From contig CACMWW010000003.1 in the NCBI GenBank assembly GCA_902617525.1, positions 1 through 64,000 of the forward strand: a stretch of 64,000 nt of DNA, in the 5' to 3' direction. Numbering within the stretch: the first letter of the stretch is position 1; each line of letters begins with the position of its first letter. Under the pieces are notes generated by a model. The model saw only the letters and a program-made list of their open reading frames with translations. It was not told where the DNA came from and did not search any database. The stretch comes from an uncultured Pelagibacteraceae bacterium (GTDB lineage: Bacteria > Pseudomonadota > Alphaproteobacteria > Pelagibacterales > AG-422-B15). Positions 39,912 through 49,398 of the stretch are shown in pieces. The translations under genes were made by a program, and so were the position numbers.

Positions 39912-40499
39912 TTACTTGAGTTTCATTAAAAATAGTAACTTTAACTCTTCAATAAGTCTTTCTTCTTTCGTACTATTAAATTTGGTCATACGAAACCATG
40001 CTGCATACGAAATTAGGGTATCGATAAGATTTTGTTTATCTTTATTAATCATTTTAATTTCAGGTATTAAATCTTCGAATCTCTGTCTTAAAATATTATT
40101 AAATTTTATAAACCCAGTTCTTATTGCATTAGAATTATTTAAACTTGTAATAGTTAAATTAAATACATGCTGGTAAGTGTTATATAAATAAAAACGCTCT
40201 TTAATTACATGTTCAATTCTCTGATCTTTGCTGCTTTGTTTTGGATTATTTTTTGCAATATAGCTCTCAAGATCGTTTAGATAACGACGATTTACTTCTT
40301 CAATTAATCCTTCCATATCGTCGATGTGCCTAAAAACAGTTCTTATTCCAACTCCAGATTTTACAGCAATTTCTTGAGCAGTTGGGATTTGACCATTGTT
40401 ATTCTTTCTTAATAAAGAAATAGTGGCTGCAACAATTTTATTTAATGTTGTTTTACTTCTGTTGATGCGTCCATCGTTAACTATCGGTGCAATTACCAT
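39912..40499 (-). CDS. TetR family transcriptional regulator
   Basis: RSKTTLNKIVAATISLLRKNNNGQIPTAQEIAVKSGVGIRTVFRHIDDMEGL HTH. Confidence 0.85.
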   Translation of the reverse strand: MVIAPIVNDGRINRSKTTLNKIVAATISLLRKNNNGQIPTAQEIAVKSGVGIRTVFRHIDDMEGLIEEVNRRYLNDLESYIAKNNPKQSSKDQRIEHVIKERFYLYNTYQHVFNLTITSLNNSNAIRTGFIKFNNILRQRFEDLIPEIKMINKDKQNLIDTLISYAAWFRMTKFNSTKEERLIEELKLLFLMKLK

Positions 40500-40513
40500 A
40501 GATAAAAATTATC

Positions 40514-40536
40514 TATTGACAGTGTTTATGTCAATA
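40514..40536. promoter_or_regulatory. Candidate TetR operator: perfect inverted repeat TATTGACA-N7-TGTCAATA
   Basis: Read directly; lies between the divergent tetR start (40499) and the nitronate monooxygenase start (about 40567). Confidence 0.6.
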
Positions 40537-40566
40537 CTTTAGGCTTTGTTAAAAAATATAGAATTC

Positions 40567-41496
40567 GTGAATAGAATTACAGAAATACTTGGTTCTAAAT
40601 ATCCAATTATACAGGCCCCAATGGGCTGGATTGCAAGAAGTGCATTAGCTTCAGCGGTTTCTAATGCTGGAGGGTTTGGAATTATTGAAACTTCATCAGG
40701 CGAACTTGAGGAGTGTAAGCAGGAAATCAAAAAAATGAGCACACTCACCAATCGACCTTTTGGTGTGAATCTTCCAATTCTTTTTTTACGTGATGAAAGT
40801 ATGATCAATTTAGTCATTGAGGAAAAAGTAAAATTTGTAACTACATCTGCAGGCGATCCAGCAAAATATATTCATATTTTAAAAGATGCAGGCATTAAAG
40901 TGTTTCATGCTGTACCAAGTTTAGCCGGCGCACTAAAAGCAATAAAAGCTGGTGTAGATGGCTTAGTAGTTGAAGGGACTGAGGGAGGCGGATTTAAAAA
41001 TCCTGAAGAAGTTGGACTTTACGTATTATTGCAGTCTATTAGAAAGCATTCTGATATACCAATGGTTGCGGCTGGAGGTATAGTTGATGGCATTGGAATG
41101 GCTGCAGCATTTGCAGCAGGAGCTGAGGGAATACAAATGGGGACTAGGTTTGTATCTTCTAAAGAGAGTCCGGTTCATCAAAATTACAAGCAAGCAATTT
41201 TAGATTCAGACGAACAGGGAACTTACATCTTAAATAAAAAATCTAAACCTTGTGTTCGTGCAATTAAAACTGACTTCACTCACGGTATTTATGAAAAGGG
41301 TGAAATGGATATGTCCGCAATGTTCGGTATTAAGAAACTTTATTTTGAGGGTGACATGAACGCAGCACCAGCATTGGCAGGTCAATCGATGGGATTAATT
41401 GATGAGATCAAAGGTGTTGAAGAAATTATCAATGAAACTATTTTGCAGTTTAATGAAGTGTGTAAAAAAATGGGAAATCACAATTTTGCTAATTAA
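40567..41496 (+). CDS. Nitronate monooxygenase (2-nitropropane dioxygenase family)
   Basis: YPIIQAPMGWIARSALASAVSNAGGFGIIE, VEGTEGGGF, MVAAGGIVDGIGMAAAFAAGAEGIQMGTRF; GTG 40567 (VNRITEILGSK) or TTG 40546 as start. Confidence 0.88.
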   Translation: MNRITEILGSKYPIIQAPMGWIARSALASAVSNAGGFGIIETSSGELEECKQEIKKMSTLTNRPFGVNLPILFLRDESMINLVIEEKVKFVTTSAGDPAKYIHILKDAGIKVFHAVPSLAGALKAIKAGVDGLVVEGTEGGGFKNPEEVGLYVLLQSIRKHSDIPMVAAGGIVDGIGMAAAFAAGAEGIQMGTRFVSSKESPVHQNYKQAILDSDEQGTYILNKKSKPCVRAIKTDFTHGIYEKGEMDMSAMFGIKKLYFEGDMNAAPALAGQSMGLIDEIKGVEEIINETILQFNEVCKKMGNHNFAN

Positions 41497-41970
41497 ATGA
41501 AGTTTATCAGCCTTTTGCCAACGGAAGCAAACAACAATTATCGGGGTTTAAAGTTTGCACTTTGGTTTTTTTATTTATATCTCGCATTAGTAGCGTTCAG
41601 ATCGTTTACCCATATGTTTGCTCAAGATGCTGGTTTAAATTCAATTGCATCAATTATAATTTTTCCAGAGGTTAATAATTTAAATCCTAATAGTGTAATT
41701 TATCTTATAGGTTCTTTATGGGGTGGATCACAGATCGTAGTACTTTTTATATCAATTATAATTCTTATAAAATATAAAAGCCTTTTATCATTAGCCTGGC
41801 TAGTTTTCGTATTCGATAATATATTAAGAATTATAACGATGACGATGCATAATTTAGATCAGGATTATCTCACTTCAACTGCTCCAGGAGGTTTAGTTGG
41901 GACAAGCGTCATGTTATTTGTTACACTTTTAATGTTTTTTATCTCGACCATTGAAAGGAAACAGAAATGA
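41497..41970 (+). CDS. Multi-TM membrane protein of unknown function
   Basis: 157 aa, 4 hydrophobic segments. Confidence 0.65.
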   Translation: MKFISLLPTEANNNYRGLKFALWFFYLYLALVAFRSFTHMFAQDAGLNSIASIIIFPEVNNLNPNSVIYLIGSLWGGSQIVVLFISIIILIKYKSLLSLAWLVFVFDNILRIITMTMHNLDQDYLTSTAPGGLVGTSVMLFVTLLMFFISTIERKQK

Positions 41971-42389
41971 AAGTAGAAAATCGTGTTTTTCCAAATAGAG
42001 AACAAATGAAAGGCTTTTTTGAGAATACGGATGATAATGAGCCAATATTCATGCTCAATCTTCTCAAGTTTAAAGAGAAAGCGGAATATAAAGATGGGAG
42101 AGAAACAAACCTAACTGGAAGAGAGGCTTATACAATTTATGCTGAGTTTATGGATAAACATCTAAAGGAAATTGGAGGAGAATTAGTTTTGCATACAGAT
42201 GTAAAACGTTTAGCGGTTGGTAAAGTTGAGGAATTATGGGACGTTGTTGCTATTGCAAAATGGCCTTCAAGAAAAATAATGGGTGAAAATATGATGCCCA
42301 GTGATCCAGAATATCTTGAAGCTTATCAGCACCGCGAAGCAGGATTAGCAGGCCAATTAAACATTGAAACAAAAGAAATTAATGATTGA
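41967..42389 (+). CDS. DUF1330-like protein
   Basis: [17 protein letters not shown]...[36 protein letters not shown]. Confidence 0.65.
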   Translation: MKVENRVFPNREQMKGFFENTDDNEPIFMLNLLKFKEKAEYKDGRETNLTGREAYTIYAEFMDKHLKEIGGELVLHTDVKRLAVGKVEELWDVVAIAKWPSRKIMGENMMPSDPEYLEAYQHREAGLAGQLNIETKEIND

Positions 42390-43068
42390 ATTATATACTT
42401 CACCTACACCAAATGGATATAAGATTTCAGTAGCTCTAGAAGAGTTGGAAATACCTTACAATGTTCATGTTGTGAATTTACAAGCTGGTGATCAAAAGAA
42501 ACCCGAATTTTTAGCAATGAATCCTAATGGGCGTATCCCAGTAATAGTCGATACTGAAAATGATAACCTTTCAATCATGGAAAGTGGTGCACAACTAATT
42601 TATTTAGCTGAGAAAGCAGGTAAATTATTGCCTACAGAGTCAATTGCACGTTCAAAAGTTATTCAGTGGTTAATGTTTCAAATGGGAGGAATTGGTCCGA
42701 TGATGGGGCAGGCTAATGTTTTCTTTCGTTATTGGCCTGGAGAAAAAATACAACCAGCAATTGACCGTTATCAAAACGAAGGAAGACGCTTGTTTGAAGT
42801 CATGGAGACACGTTTAAAAGACAATGAGTATCTCGCTGATGATTTTAGTATAGCTGATATAGCAAATTGGTGTTGGGTAAGAACATATAAATGGTCAGGT
42901 GTGAATATCGACGGTCTTGAAGGTGTAAAAAGATGGATGCAGATGATGGAAGATAGACCAGCTTGCAAAAAAGGTGTTGCAGTACCAATTGATATTATGG
43001 AGTTGATGAGAAATATGAAACAGTCAAAAGATCTAACCGATACCGGTTCAAAAATAATTCAAAAGTAG
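42382..43068 (+). CDS. Glutathione S-transferase family protein
   Basis: [73 protein letters not shown]; likely start 42382. Confidence 0.92.
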   Translation: MIELYTSPTPNGYKISVALEELEIPYNVHVVNLQAGDQKKPEFLAMNPNGRIPVIVDTENDNLSIMESGAQLIYLAEKAGKLLPTESIARSKVIQWLMFQMGGIGPMMGQANVFFRYWPGEKIQPAIDRYQNEGRRLFEVMETRLKDNEYLADDFSIADIANWCWVRTYKWSGVNIDGLEGVKRWMQMMEDRPACKKGVAVPIDIMELMRNMKQSKDLTDTGSKIIQK

Positions 43069-43075
43069 GAGAATA

Positions 43076-44122
43076 ATGATGAGTTTACCAAATCCATTAG
43101 TTGTTCTCGGCGGTGTTGGCTCACCCTATACACGTAAGATGCTTTCATATCTTAGGTATAAACGTATTCCTCATAAAATGATTTGGGGAGACCCTTCAAA
43201 ATATCTTGATCAAGAGGGTATTGAAAAGCCCAAGCCTGGATTACTGCCAACATTTATTTTACCTGATGAAAATGGAAATTTAAAAGCTGTAACAGATTCG
43301 ACTCCGTTAATAAGAAGGATTGATAAAGAGGTTAGTGAGCGAAGCACTATTCCATCTGATCCTGCACTTGCGTTTATAAATTATTTAATTGAAGATTTTG
43401 CTGATGAGTGGGGAACGAAATATATGTTTCATTATAGATGGCATGATCAAAAAGATGCTGAAAATGCAGGAACAATTTTACCTCTTCAAACCGTAGGAAT
43501 GATGCCAAATGAAATGCTAGATAATTTAAAGGGAATGATAAGTAAAAGGCAGATAGATAGGTTATGGGTAGTGGGTTCCAACAACAGCACAGCGCCTATT
43601 ATTGACGCAAGCTTCAGACGCTTATTGGGTATACTTGAGAAACATTTCACATCAACACCCTATTTGATAAGCAATAGACCCTCATCAAGCGATTTTGCAA
43701 TGTATGGTCAATTGTCTCAACTTGTAAACTTTGATCCCACGCCAAGAGAAATTTGTCATCAAGTATCTCTTAGGACAGTCGCGTGGGTTGGGTTAATTGA
43801 AGATCAGTCTGGTATTGAAGTAGATGATGAGCATTGGGGGTCAATTGAAAAATTACCATCAACAGTAAAGGAATTACTTGCAGAAATCGGCAAGGGTTAC
43901 GTGCCTGCACAGCTAGCAAACGCTAAAGCAATAGAAAATGGCGATAAAGAATGGCAAACAGAGATTGATGGATGTCCGTGGAAACAAAAATCATTTCCTT
44001 ACCAGGCAAAGTGTTTAAAGTGGCTTAACGAAGAATATAAAATGCTTGAAGATAATGATCAGAAAAAAGTAAATGATCTTTTTGAAGACACTGGATGTGA
44101 AAGGTTAATATTTGAGATATGA
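43076..44122 (+). CDS. GST-fold protein (N-terminal thioredoxin/GST domain, GST C-like domain)
   Basis: GGVGSPYTRKMLSYLRYKRIPHKMIWG, GLLPTFILPDENG, TDSTPLIRRID. Confidence 0.72.
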   Translation: MMSLPNPLVVLGGVGSPYTRKMLSYLRYKRIPHKMIWGDPSKYLDQEGIEKPKPGLLPTFILPDENGNLKAVTDSTPLIRRIDKEVSERSTIPSDPALAFINYLIEDFADEWGTKYMFHYRWHDQKDAENAGTILPLQTVGMMPNEMLDNLKGMISKRQIDRLWVVGSNNSTAPIIDASFRRLLGILEKHFTSTPYLISNRPSSSDFAMYGQLSQLVNFDPTPREICHQVSLRTVAWVGLIEDQSGIEVDDEHWGSIEKLPSTVKELLAEIGKGYVPAQLANAKAIENGDKEWQTEIDGCPWKQKSFPYQAKCLKWLNEEYKMLEDNDQKKVNDLFEDTGCERLIFEI

Positions 44123-44757
44123 AAATAGATTTATATTTCTCCTTTAGAAGTCCATACTCTTATTTAATATTACCGCGTATCGTTTTGTTAAGAGATAAGT
44201 ATGGTGTAGATATAAATTTTAAACAAGTCTACCCGTTAGCAATAAGAGAGCCAGAATTCTTTAAAGGTAAGAACTTATTTACATATTTTCTTCTAAAACG
44301 ATTTGATTATTTTTTACAGGCAAAAAAACTCGGTATGGTATTTAAGAAACCAAATCCAGATCCAATAAAACAAAATATGCTAACCGGTAAAATTTCTGAT
44401 GACCAGCCACGTATATTTAAGTTATGTCATTACTGCCAGGCAATAGAAAAAGATAGACAACTTGATTTTGCCGTAGAAGTTTCAAGCAAAATTTGGAGTG
44501 GTATGAAAAATTGGAATTCTGACGACTCAATTTCTGAGTCATCATTAAAATTAGGCTTAAATCATAATGATATTGAAAAAAAACGAACTGAGGCTGAGCA
44601 AAGCTTGATTGGTGAAATAAAATTAAACCAAAAGGAACAATTAGAAGCAGGTCATCATGGAGTTCCATTAACAGTTTATAAAGACAAGTTTTTCTTTGGG
44701 CAAGACCGATTTAATGATCTTTTAAGAGCATTAAAAAAAGATGGACTTGAGTTATAG
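44119..44757 (+). CDS. DsbA-like thioredoxin / 2-hydroxychromene-2-carboxylate isomerase family
   Basis: IDLYFSFRSPYSYLILPRIVLL and GHHGVPLTVYKDKFFFGQDRFNDLLRAL. Confidence 0.83.
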   Translation: MKIDLYFSFRSPYSYLILPRIVLLRDKYGVDINFKQVYPLAIREPEFFKGKNLFTYFLLKRFDYFLQAKKLGMVFKKPNPDPIKQNMLTGKISDDQPRIFKLCHYCQAIEKDRQLDFAVEVSSKIWSGMKNWNSDDSISESSLKLGLNHNDIEKKRTEAEQSLIGEIKLNQKEQLEAGHHGVPLTVYKDKFFFGQDRFNDLLRALKKDGLEL

Positions 44758-44782
44758 TATATTTAACAAATTGCCTTAACTT

Positions 44783-45655
44783 TTATTGAGCTGAAATCCC
44801 TCTTATCCTCTCAGATCTTCTTCTTAACAACTCAGTCACAATCAGGATTAATGTTGAAAGCACAATTAAGCATGTAGCAACAGCCATGATCGTCGGGCTG
44901 AGCTGCTCTCTCAAACCAGTCCACATTTGAAGTGGGATAGTTGTAAGATTTCTATCTCCTCCTGCTACGAATAGAATTACGACAATTTCATCAAAAGAAG
45001 TTACGAATGCAAATAAAGCACCAGAGATAATACCAGGTGTTATTAGAGGTAATGTAATTTTAAAAAAAGTATTAGTTGGTGTGCTGCCGAGACTTGATGC
45101 TGCACGTGTAATGCTGTCATCAAATCCACTTAGGGTTGCGGTAACTGTTATTACAACAAATGGTGTACCTAAAATAATGTGAGCAATGACGATGCCAGGA
45201 AAAGTTGCAGCTAATCCTAGTTTTGCTAATGAAAAGAAGATAGCTGATCCAGAAATAATTAGCGGAATAATCATCGGCGAAATTAATACACTCATTATTA
45301 ACTGTTTGTAAGGCATGTAACGACTGCTGAGGCCTAATGCAGCGACAGTTCCAAGTACGGTCGCTCCAATTGTTGAGAAAAAAGCGTAATAAACACTGTT
45401 TCGAGCTGCTATTCCCCAAGGATTTTTTGTTCCATAAATCATATCTTCATACCACCTTAGTGAGAAAGCTTCTGGCTGCAATGCAAGCATACCGTCAGAA
45501 AAGTGGATATATTGCTCAGCATTGAATGATAGTGGTATGATCACAAAAAGAGGCGCAATCAAAAATACGAAAACTGCAGTACAAATTACTAAATAAGAAT
45601 AGTGCCACACTCTGTATCTCATTTCCGTATATTTTGGTAATGCCATATTATCCAA
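44783..45655 (-). CDS. ABC transporter permease (PotC-like)
   Basis: EAA-loop region FDDSITRAASSLGSTPTNTFFKITLPLITPGI; 6 TM. Confidence 0.92.
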   Translation of the reverse strand: MDNMALPKYTEMRYRVWHYSYLVICTAVFVFLIAPLFVIIPLSFNAEQYIHFSDGMLALQPEAFSLRWYEDMIYGTKNPWGIAARNSVYYAFFSTIGATVLGTVAALGLSSRYMPYKQLIMSVLISPMIIPLIISGSAIFFSLAKLGLAATFPGIVIAHIILGTPFVVITVTATLSGFDDSITRAASSLGSTPTNTFFKITLPLITPGIISGALFAFVTSFDEIVVILFVAGGDRNLTTIPLQMWTGLREQLSPTIMAVATCLIVLSTLILIVTELLRRRSERIRGISAQ

Positions 45656-46895
45656 GCCTCATGTTATCTATGCCAACAATCTTATTGTAGAGCCAGTATA
45701 CCACTAGCACTGCTATTAAAAGAACTGTTGCCATTGCCGTTGCAAGAGACCAGTCTAGTGATTGCTGCATGTGATATGCTATTCTATTACTAATTAAAAT
45801 TCCTTTTGCTCCACCGACCAATGCCGGTGTTATGTAATAACCAATCGCTAAAACAAATACTAAAATTGATCCTGCACTAATTCCTGCGTATGTTAGAGGA
45901 AAATATATTTTTCTAAAAGCGTGAAAGGGTGTTGCACCCATTGATGTTGCAGCGCGCATTAAACTTGGTGAAATAGTTTTCATTACACTATAAAGAGGCA
46001 AAACCATGAATGGTAATAGGATTTGTGTCATTGCAATGAATGTGCCTGTCATATTATACATGAGCTCAAGTCTCGACTCATCTGCAACAAATCCAAGCGA
46101 CACTAAGGTGTCATTTAACACTCCTTGTTTTTGTAATAAAACCATCCAACTAGATGTTCTAACAAGCAGTGACGTCCAGAAGGGCAAAAGGACGCAGATC
46201 ATCAGTAGATTTGAATAACGAGTCGGTAAGACTGAAAGTAAGTGTGAAATCGGGTAAGCTAAAATAAAGCAGCAGAAAGTTACTCCAACGGCAACAAATA
46301 TTGTTCGTAGCCACAAGGTTACATTAATTCTAAGTTTTTCAGGAATCCTCTCAATTGAGCCATCAAACCTTTGTTCATAATCAAATGTCGTTAAATATTT
46401 TCGAAAATGATAAGCGTCAGTTCCTCTTTTTAATGCTTGCCAATATTCAATGTCACCCCATTTTTTATGTACATCAATGAATTGGTCGAGAAAGTTAGCA
46501 TTTTCATCAAAGTTTTTAAGCTTACGTGACGTCTTCTTAATCAGACTTGTAAAGCCACCTTTCTCATAGTTTAAACGAGTTGCAATCTTACCGTGGTATT
46601 TATTTTCTACAGCAGTCTTTAATTCGTAATAAAATGTTGATGTTACATCTTCACCAGGCATTTCACTGCCATCCCATGTTTGCATAACCTCGTGTGTTTC
46701 TGTAAGAAATGAGTTCATTTCAGCGTTATCAATACTTCGCCCCAACATCTGAAAAATAGGAATTACGTATGCAAAAACAATGAAGAACAGAAGCGGTGCA
46801 GCCAGTAAAAAAGCAGTAGTTCTGCGTCTTCTCTCAACTTTTTTGAGTTTGACGGATAGAAGTTCTCCATCCGAGGTTCTTATTTCGGCAGTCAT
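45648..46895 (-). CDS. ABC transporter permease (PotB-like) with long insert after TM1
   Basis: PSLMRAATSMGATPFHAFRKIYFPLTYAGISAGSILVFVLAIGYYITPALVGG; likely start ATG 46895 (MTAEIRTSDGEL), the ORF-track start at 46931 is TTG. Confidence 0.92.
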   Translation of the reverse strand: MTAEIRTSDGELLSVKLKKVERRRRTTAFLLAAPLLFFIVFAYVIPIFQMLGRSIDNAEMNSFLTETHEVMQTWDGSEMPGEDVTSTFYYELKTAVENKYHGKIATRLNYEKGGFTSLIKKTSRKLKNFDENANFLDQFIDVHKKWGDIEYWQALKRGTDAYHFRKYLTTFDYEQRFDGSIERIPEKLRINVTLWLRTIFVAVGVTFCCFILAYPISHLLSVLPTRYSNLLMICVLLPFWTSLLVRTSSWMVLLQKQGVLNDTLVSLGFVADESRLELMYNMTGTFIAMTQILLPFMVLPLYSVMKTISPSLMRAATSMGATPFHAFRKIYFPLTYAGISAGSILVFVLAIGYYITPALVGGAKGILISNRIAYHMQQSLDWSLATAMATVLLIAVLVVYWLYNKIVGIDNMRLG

Positions 46896-46921
46896 ATTTA
46901 AAAGGATACTTAATTTGAGGT

Positions 46922-46949
46922 ACTTGGGCAACCCATAGGTTGCCCAAGT
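46922..46949 (-). promoter_or_regulatory. Perfect 12-bp stem, 4-nt loop hairpin between the solute-binding protein gene and the permease gene
   Basis: ACTTGGGCAACC-CATA-GGTTGCCCAAGT; no adjacent T-tract on the minus strand. Confidence 0.7.
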
Positions 46950-46956
46950 TTAAACC

Positions 46957-48078
46957 TTATAGGTTAGCTTTCCAAGCTTCCCAAGCGTCGTTGATTTCAG
47001 TGTTGTTATCAGCGTACCACTCAGGGTTCATAAGAACGTAGTTCTCAGTATTTGCTGGAGCAGTAGGCATGTGAGGCATAATCTCAACAGCACCTGCTTG
47101 CTCAGAATAGAACCACGGCTCATCAGCCATGATCACATCAAGAGATGAGATACGGAAAGGAGCGTAAGCAATGTGCTTAGCACTTCCAGCTAAACCTTCA
47201 GAACTAGTGAAGTACTGAAGAGCTTTCATAGCTTCTTCTTGGTTTGGTCCACCTTTAACAAGTACGAAGTACTCATAGTCAAGGATCTGACCATCCCATA
47301 CCATTTTCATTGGTGAACCTTCGTTCACGATGGCATTGAAGTGACGTCCATTCCAACCAGTAGCCATGATAGCTTCACCAGAAACTAGCTGCTCAGGTGG
47401 TTGTGCACCAGCTGACCAGAAAATGCATCCACCTTTAGGGTTTGTGCATAAGTCTGTAAGCTTATCAAGAGCTCTATCAATTCCATTGTCTTCCATGTAG
47501 TCATACACTTCAGATGCAGGAACACCATCAGCAACTAGAGCAAATTCTAAGTTTGACATAGCTGAAGAGTAGATAGATCTTACTCCTGGATATTTATCTG
47601 GGTTGAAGAAATCTTCCATTGAGTCAGGATAGTTTCCGTCAAAATTTATATTGTCAGTGTTGTAAGCGTAGTTCCATGAATAAAGAATGTTACCCACAGC
47701 ACAATCACTAGGCATTGGAGCAAAGAAATCGTCACTTGCTTTCATACCATTAACACCAGCAGGGAAGTCGTTATCGAAATCGAATTCTACAAACAATCCT
47801 TCGTCACAACCGATAATAGTATCACGTGCATACACATCGATAATGTCCCAAGTAATTGCTCCAGACTCGACTTGAGCTTTAATTTCACTCAAACCTCCAC
47901 TGTAGTCGATCCAGTTTACTTGAACGCCACTCATTTCCTGATATGGGTCCCCGTAACCTAGCTTTTGACTTTCTGTATAAGCGCCTCCCCATGACACCAC
48001 GTTTACTTCCGCGGCTGTAGCCATAGATGGAGCCACCAATAGAGCAGCCAAAGAGATTAGTTTAGTTAATCTAGACAT
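46957..48078 (-). CDS. Extracellular solute-binding protein (PotD-like) of ABC transporter
   Basis: Signal peptide MSRLTKLISLAALLVAPSMATAAEVNVVSWGGAYTESQ; C-terminal SBP; likely start ATG 48078. Confidence 0.92.
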   Translation of the reverse strand: MSRLTKLISLAALLVAPSMATAAEVNVVSWGGAYTESQKLGYGDPYQEMSGVQVNWIDYSGGLSEIKAQVESGAITWDIIDVYARDTIIGCDEGLFVEFDFDNDFPAGVNGMKASDDFFAPMPSDCAVGNILYSWNYAYNTDNINFDGNYPDSMEDFFNPDKYPGVRSIYSSAMSNLEFALVADGVPASEVYDYMEDNGIDRALDKLTDLCTNPKGGCIFWSAGAQPPEQLVSGEAIMATGWNGRHFNAIVNEGSPMKMVWDGQILDYEYFVLVKGGPNQEEAMKALQYFTSSEGLAGSAKHIAYAPFRISSLDVIMADEPWFYSEQAGAVEIMPHMPTAPANTENYVLMNPEWYADNNTEINDAWEAWKANL

Positions 48079-48199
48079 GATTAATCGTCTCCTTTTTTTA
48101 TATAAAGAAATATTACACAAGGCCTTGAGCAAAAACGCAACAAAAAAAAAGATTATTTTTCAACAAATTAATGTTGAATCTACATGTAGTATCAAAGGA

Positions 48200-49288
48200 T
48201 TAGTAATCTAGAGCCCTGCAGTCATGAGATGACCAGCCAAGGTCCAATTTATCGCCGACGTTAAGCTTTAAATCACTGCTCGCGTTTGGAACTTTTAAAA
48301 TAAATTCATCATTACCAAGAAGATTTACACGCACCCTGGTATGATCTCCATGATAGATAATTTCGCGGATCTCACTTGTGAATTTATTCTCAAGTTGTTC
48401 ATTTGGGTCAATACTCACTCGCTCAGGTCTTAGAGAAATTCTGGATTTTTCCCCAGAAGAGCTCACAGCAATAGGATTAGCAACAATAGTTTCACCTGAG
48501 TCAGTTTCAATCTTTGCTGAACCAGATGCAATTTCTTTTACAGTTCCAGTGAAAGTATTATTTTCTCCAATAAAACTTGCAACAAACGAATTTACAGGCG
48601 TTTCATATAATTCATTTGGTCCAGAAAGCTGTTGAACCTTACCGTCGTTAAAAACAGCAATGCGGTTTGACATGGTCAATGCTTCACCCTGATCGTGTGT
48701 GACATAAACAACAGTTACTCCTAATGACTCGTGAATATGCTTTAATTCATACTGCATACTCTCTCGCAAATTTTTATCAAGAGCTCCAAGAGGTTCATCC
48801 ATCAATACAAGTTTTGGATCAAATACAAGCGCGCGGGCAACAGCAACTCTCTGTTGCTGACCACCAGATAATTGTGCAGGCATCCTATTTTCAAAACCTG
48901 TTAGTGAAACCATTTTCAAAGTTTTATTAATTCTTTCTTCAATTTCTGATTTATCCACTTTTCTTACTTTGAGAGGAAAAGCTAAATTTTCATAAACTGA
49001 TAAATGCGGAAACAAAGCATAATTTTGAAAAACCATTCCTATTCCACGTTTGTGAGGTGGGATATTGTTTATCGGACGTCCATCAAAATATATTTCTCCA
49101 TTCGTTGGAGTTTCAAAACCAGCCAGCATCATGAGAGTTGTTGTTTTGCCAGATCCAGATGGCCCAAGCAAGGTAAGAAACTCACCTTCTGCAATATCTA
49201 AGTCAAGACCTTTAACAACAAGCTCTTTTCCATCATAACTTTTATCGACTTGTTCAAATTTAACAAAATCAGACTTTTTTGAATTCAT
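48200..49288 (-). CDS. ABC transporter ATP-binding protein (PotA-like) with TOBE domain
   Basis: Walker A GPSGSGKTT, signature LSGGQQQRVAVARAL, Walker B LVLMDEPLGALD, C-terminal TOBE-like. Confidence 0.95.
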   Translation of the reverse strand: MNSKKSDFVKFEQVDKSYDGKELVVKGLDLDIAEGEFLTLLGPSGSGKTTTLMMLAGFETPTNGEIYFDGRPINNIPPHKRGIGMVFQNYALFPHLSVYENLAFPLKVRKVDKSEIEERINKTLKMVSLTGFENRMPAQLSGGQQQRVAVARALVFDPKLVLMDEPLGALDKNLRESMQYELKHIHESLGVTVVYVTHDQGEALTMSNRIAVFNDGKVQQLSGPNELYETPVNSFVASFIGENNTFTGTVKEIASGSAKIETDSGETIVANPIAVSSSGEKSRISLRPERVSIDPNEQLENKFTSEIREIIYHGDHTRVRVNLLGNDEFILKVPNASSDLKLNVGDKLDLGWSSHDCRALDY

Positions 49289-49398
49289 GTTGGTAAGACT
49301 AAGGTAAAAATAGTTGGGAATCTAGGAATTTTTGAACTAAATTAAAGCTGACCTTATTACAAAAATAGATCAGTATTTAACAAGAAAGACTCTAACTT

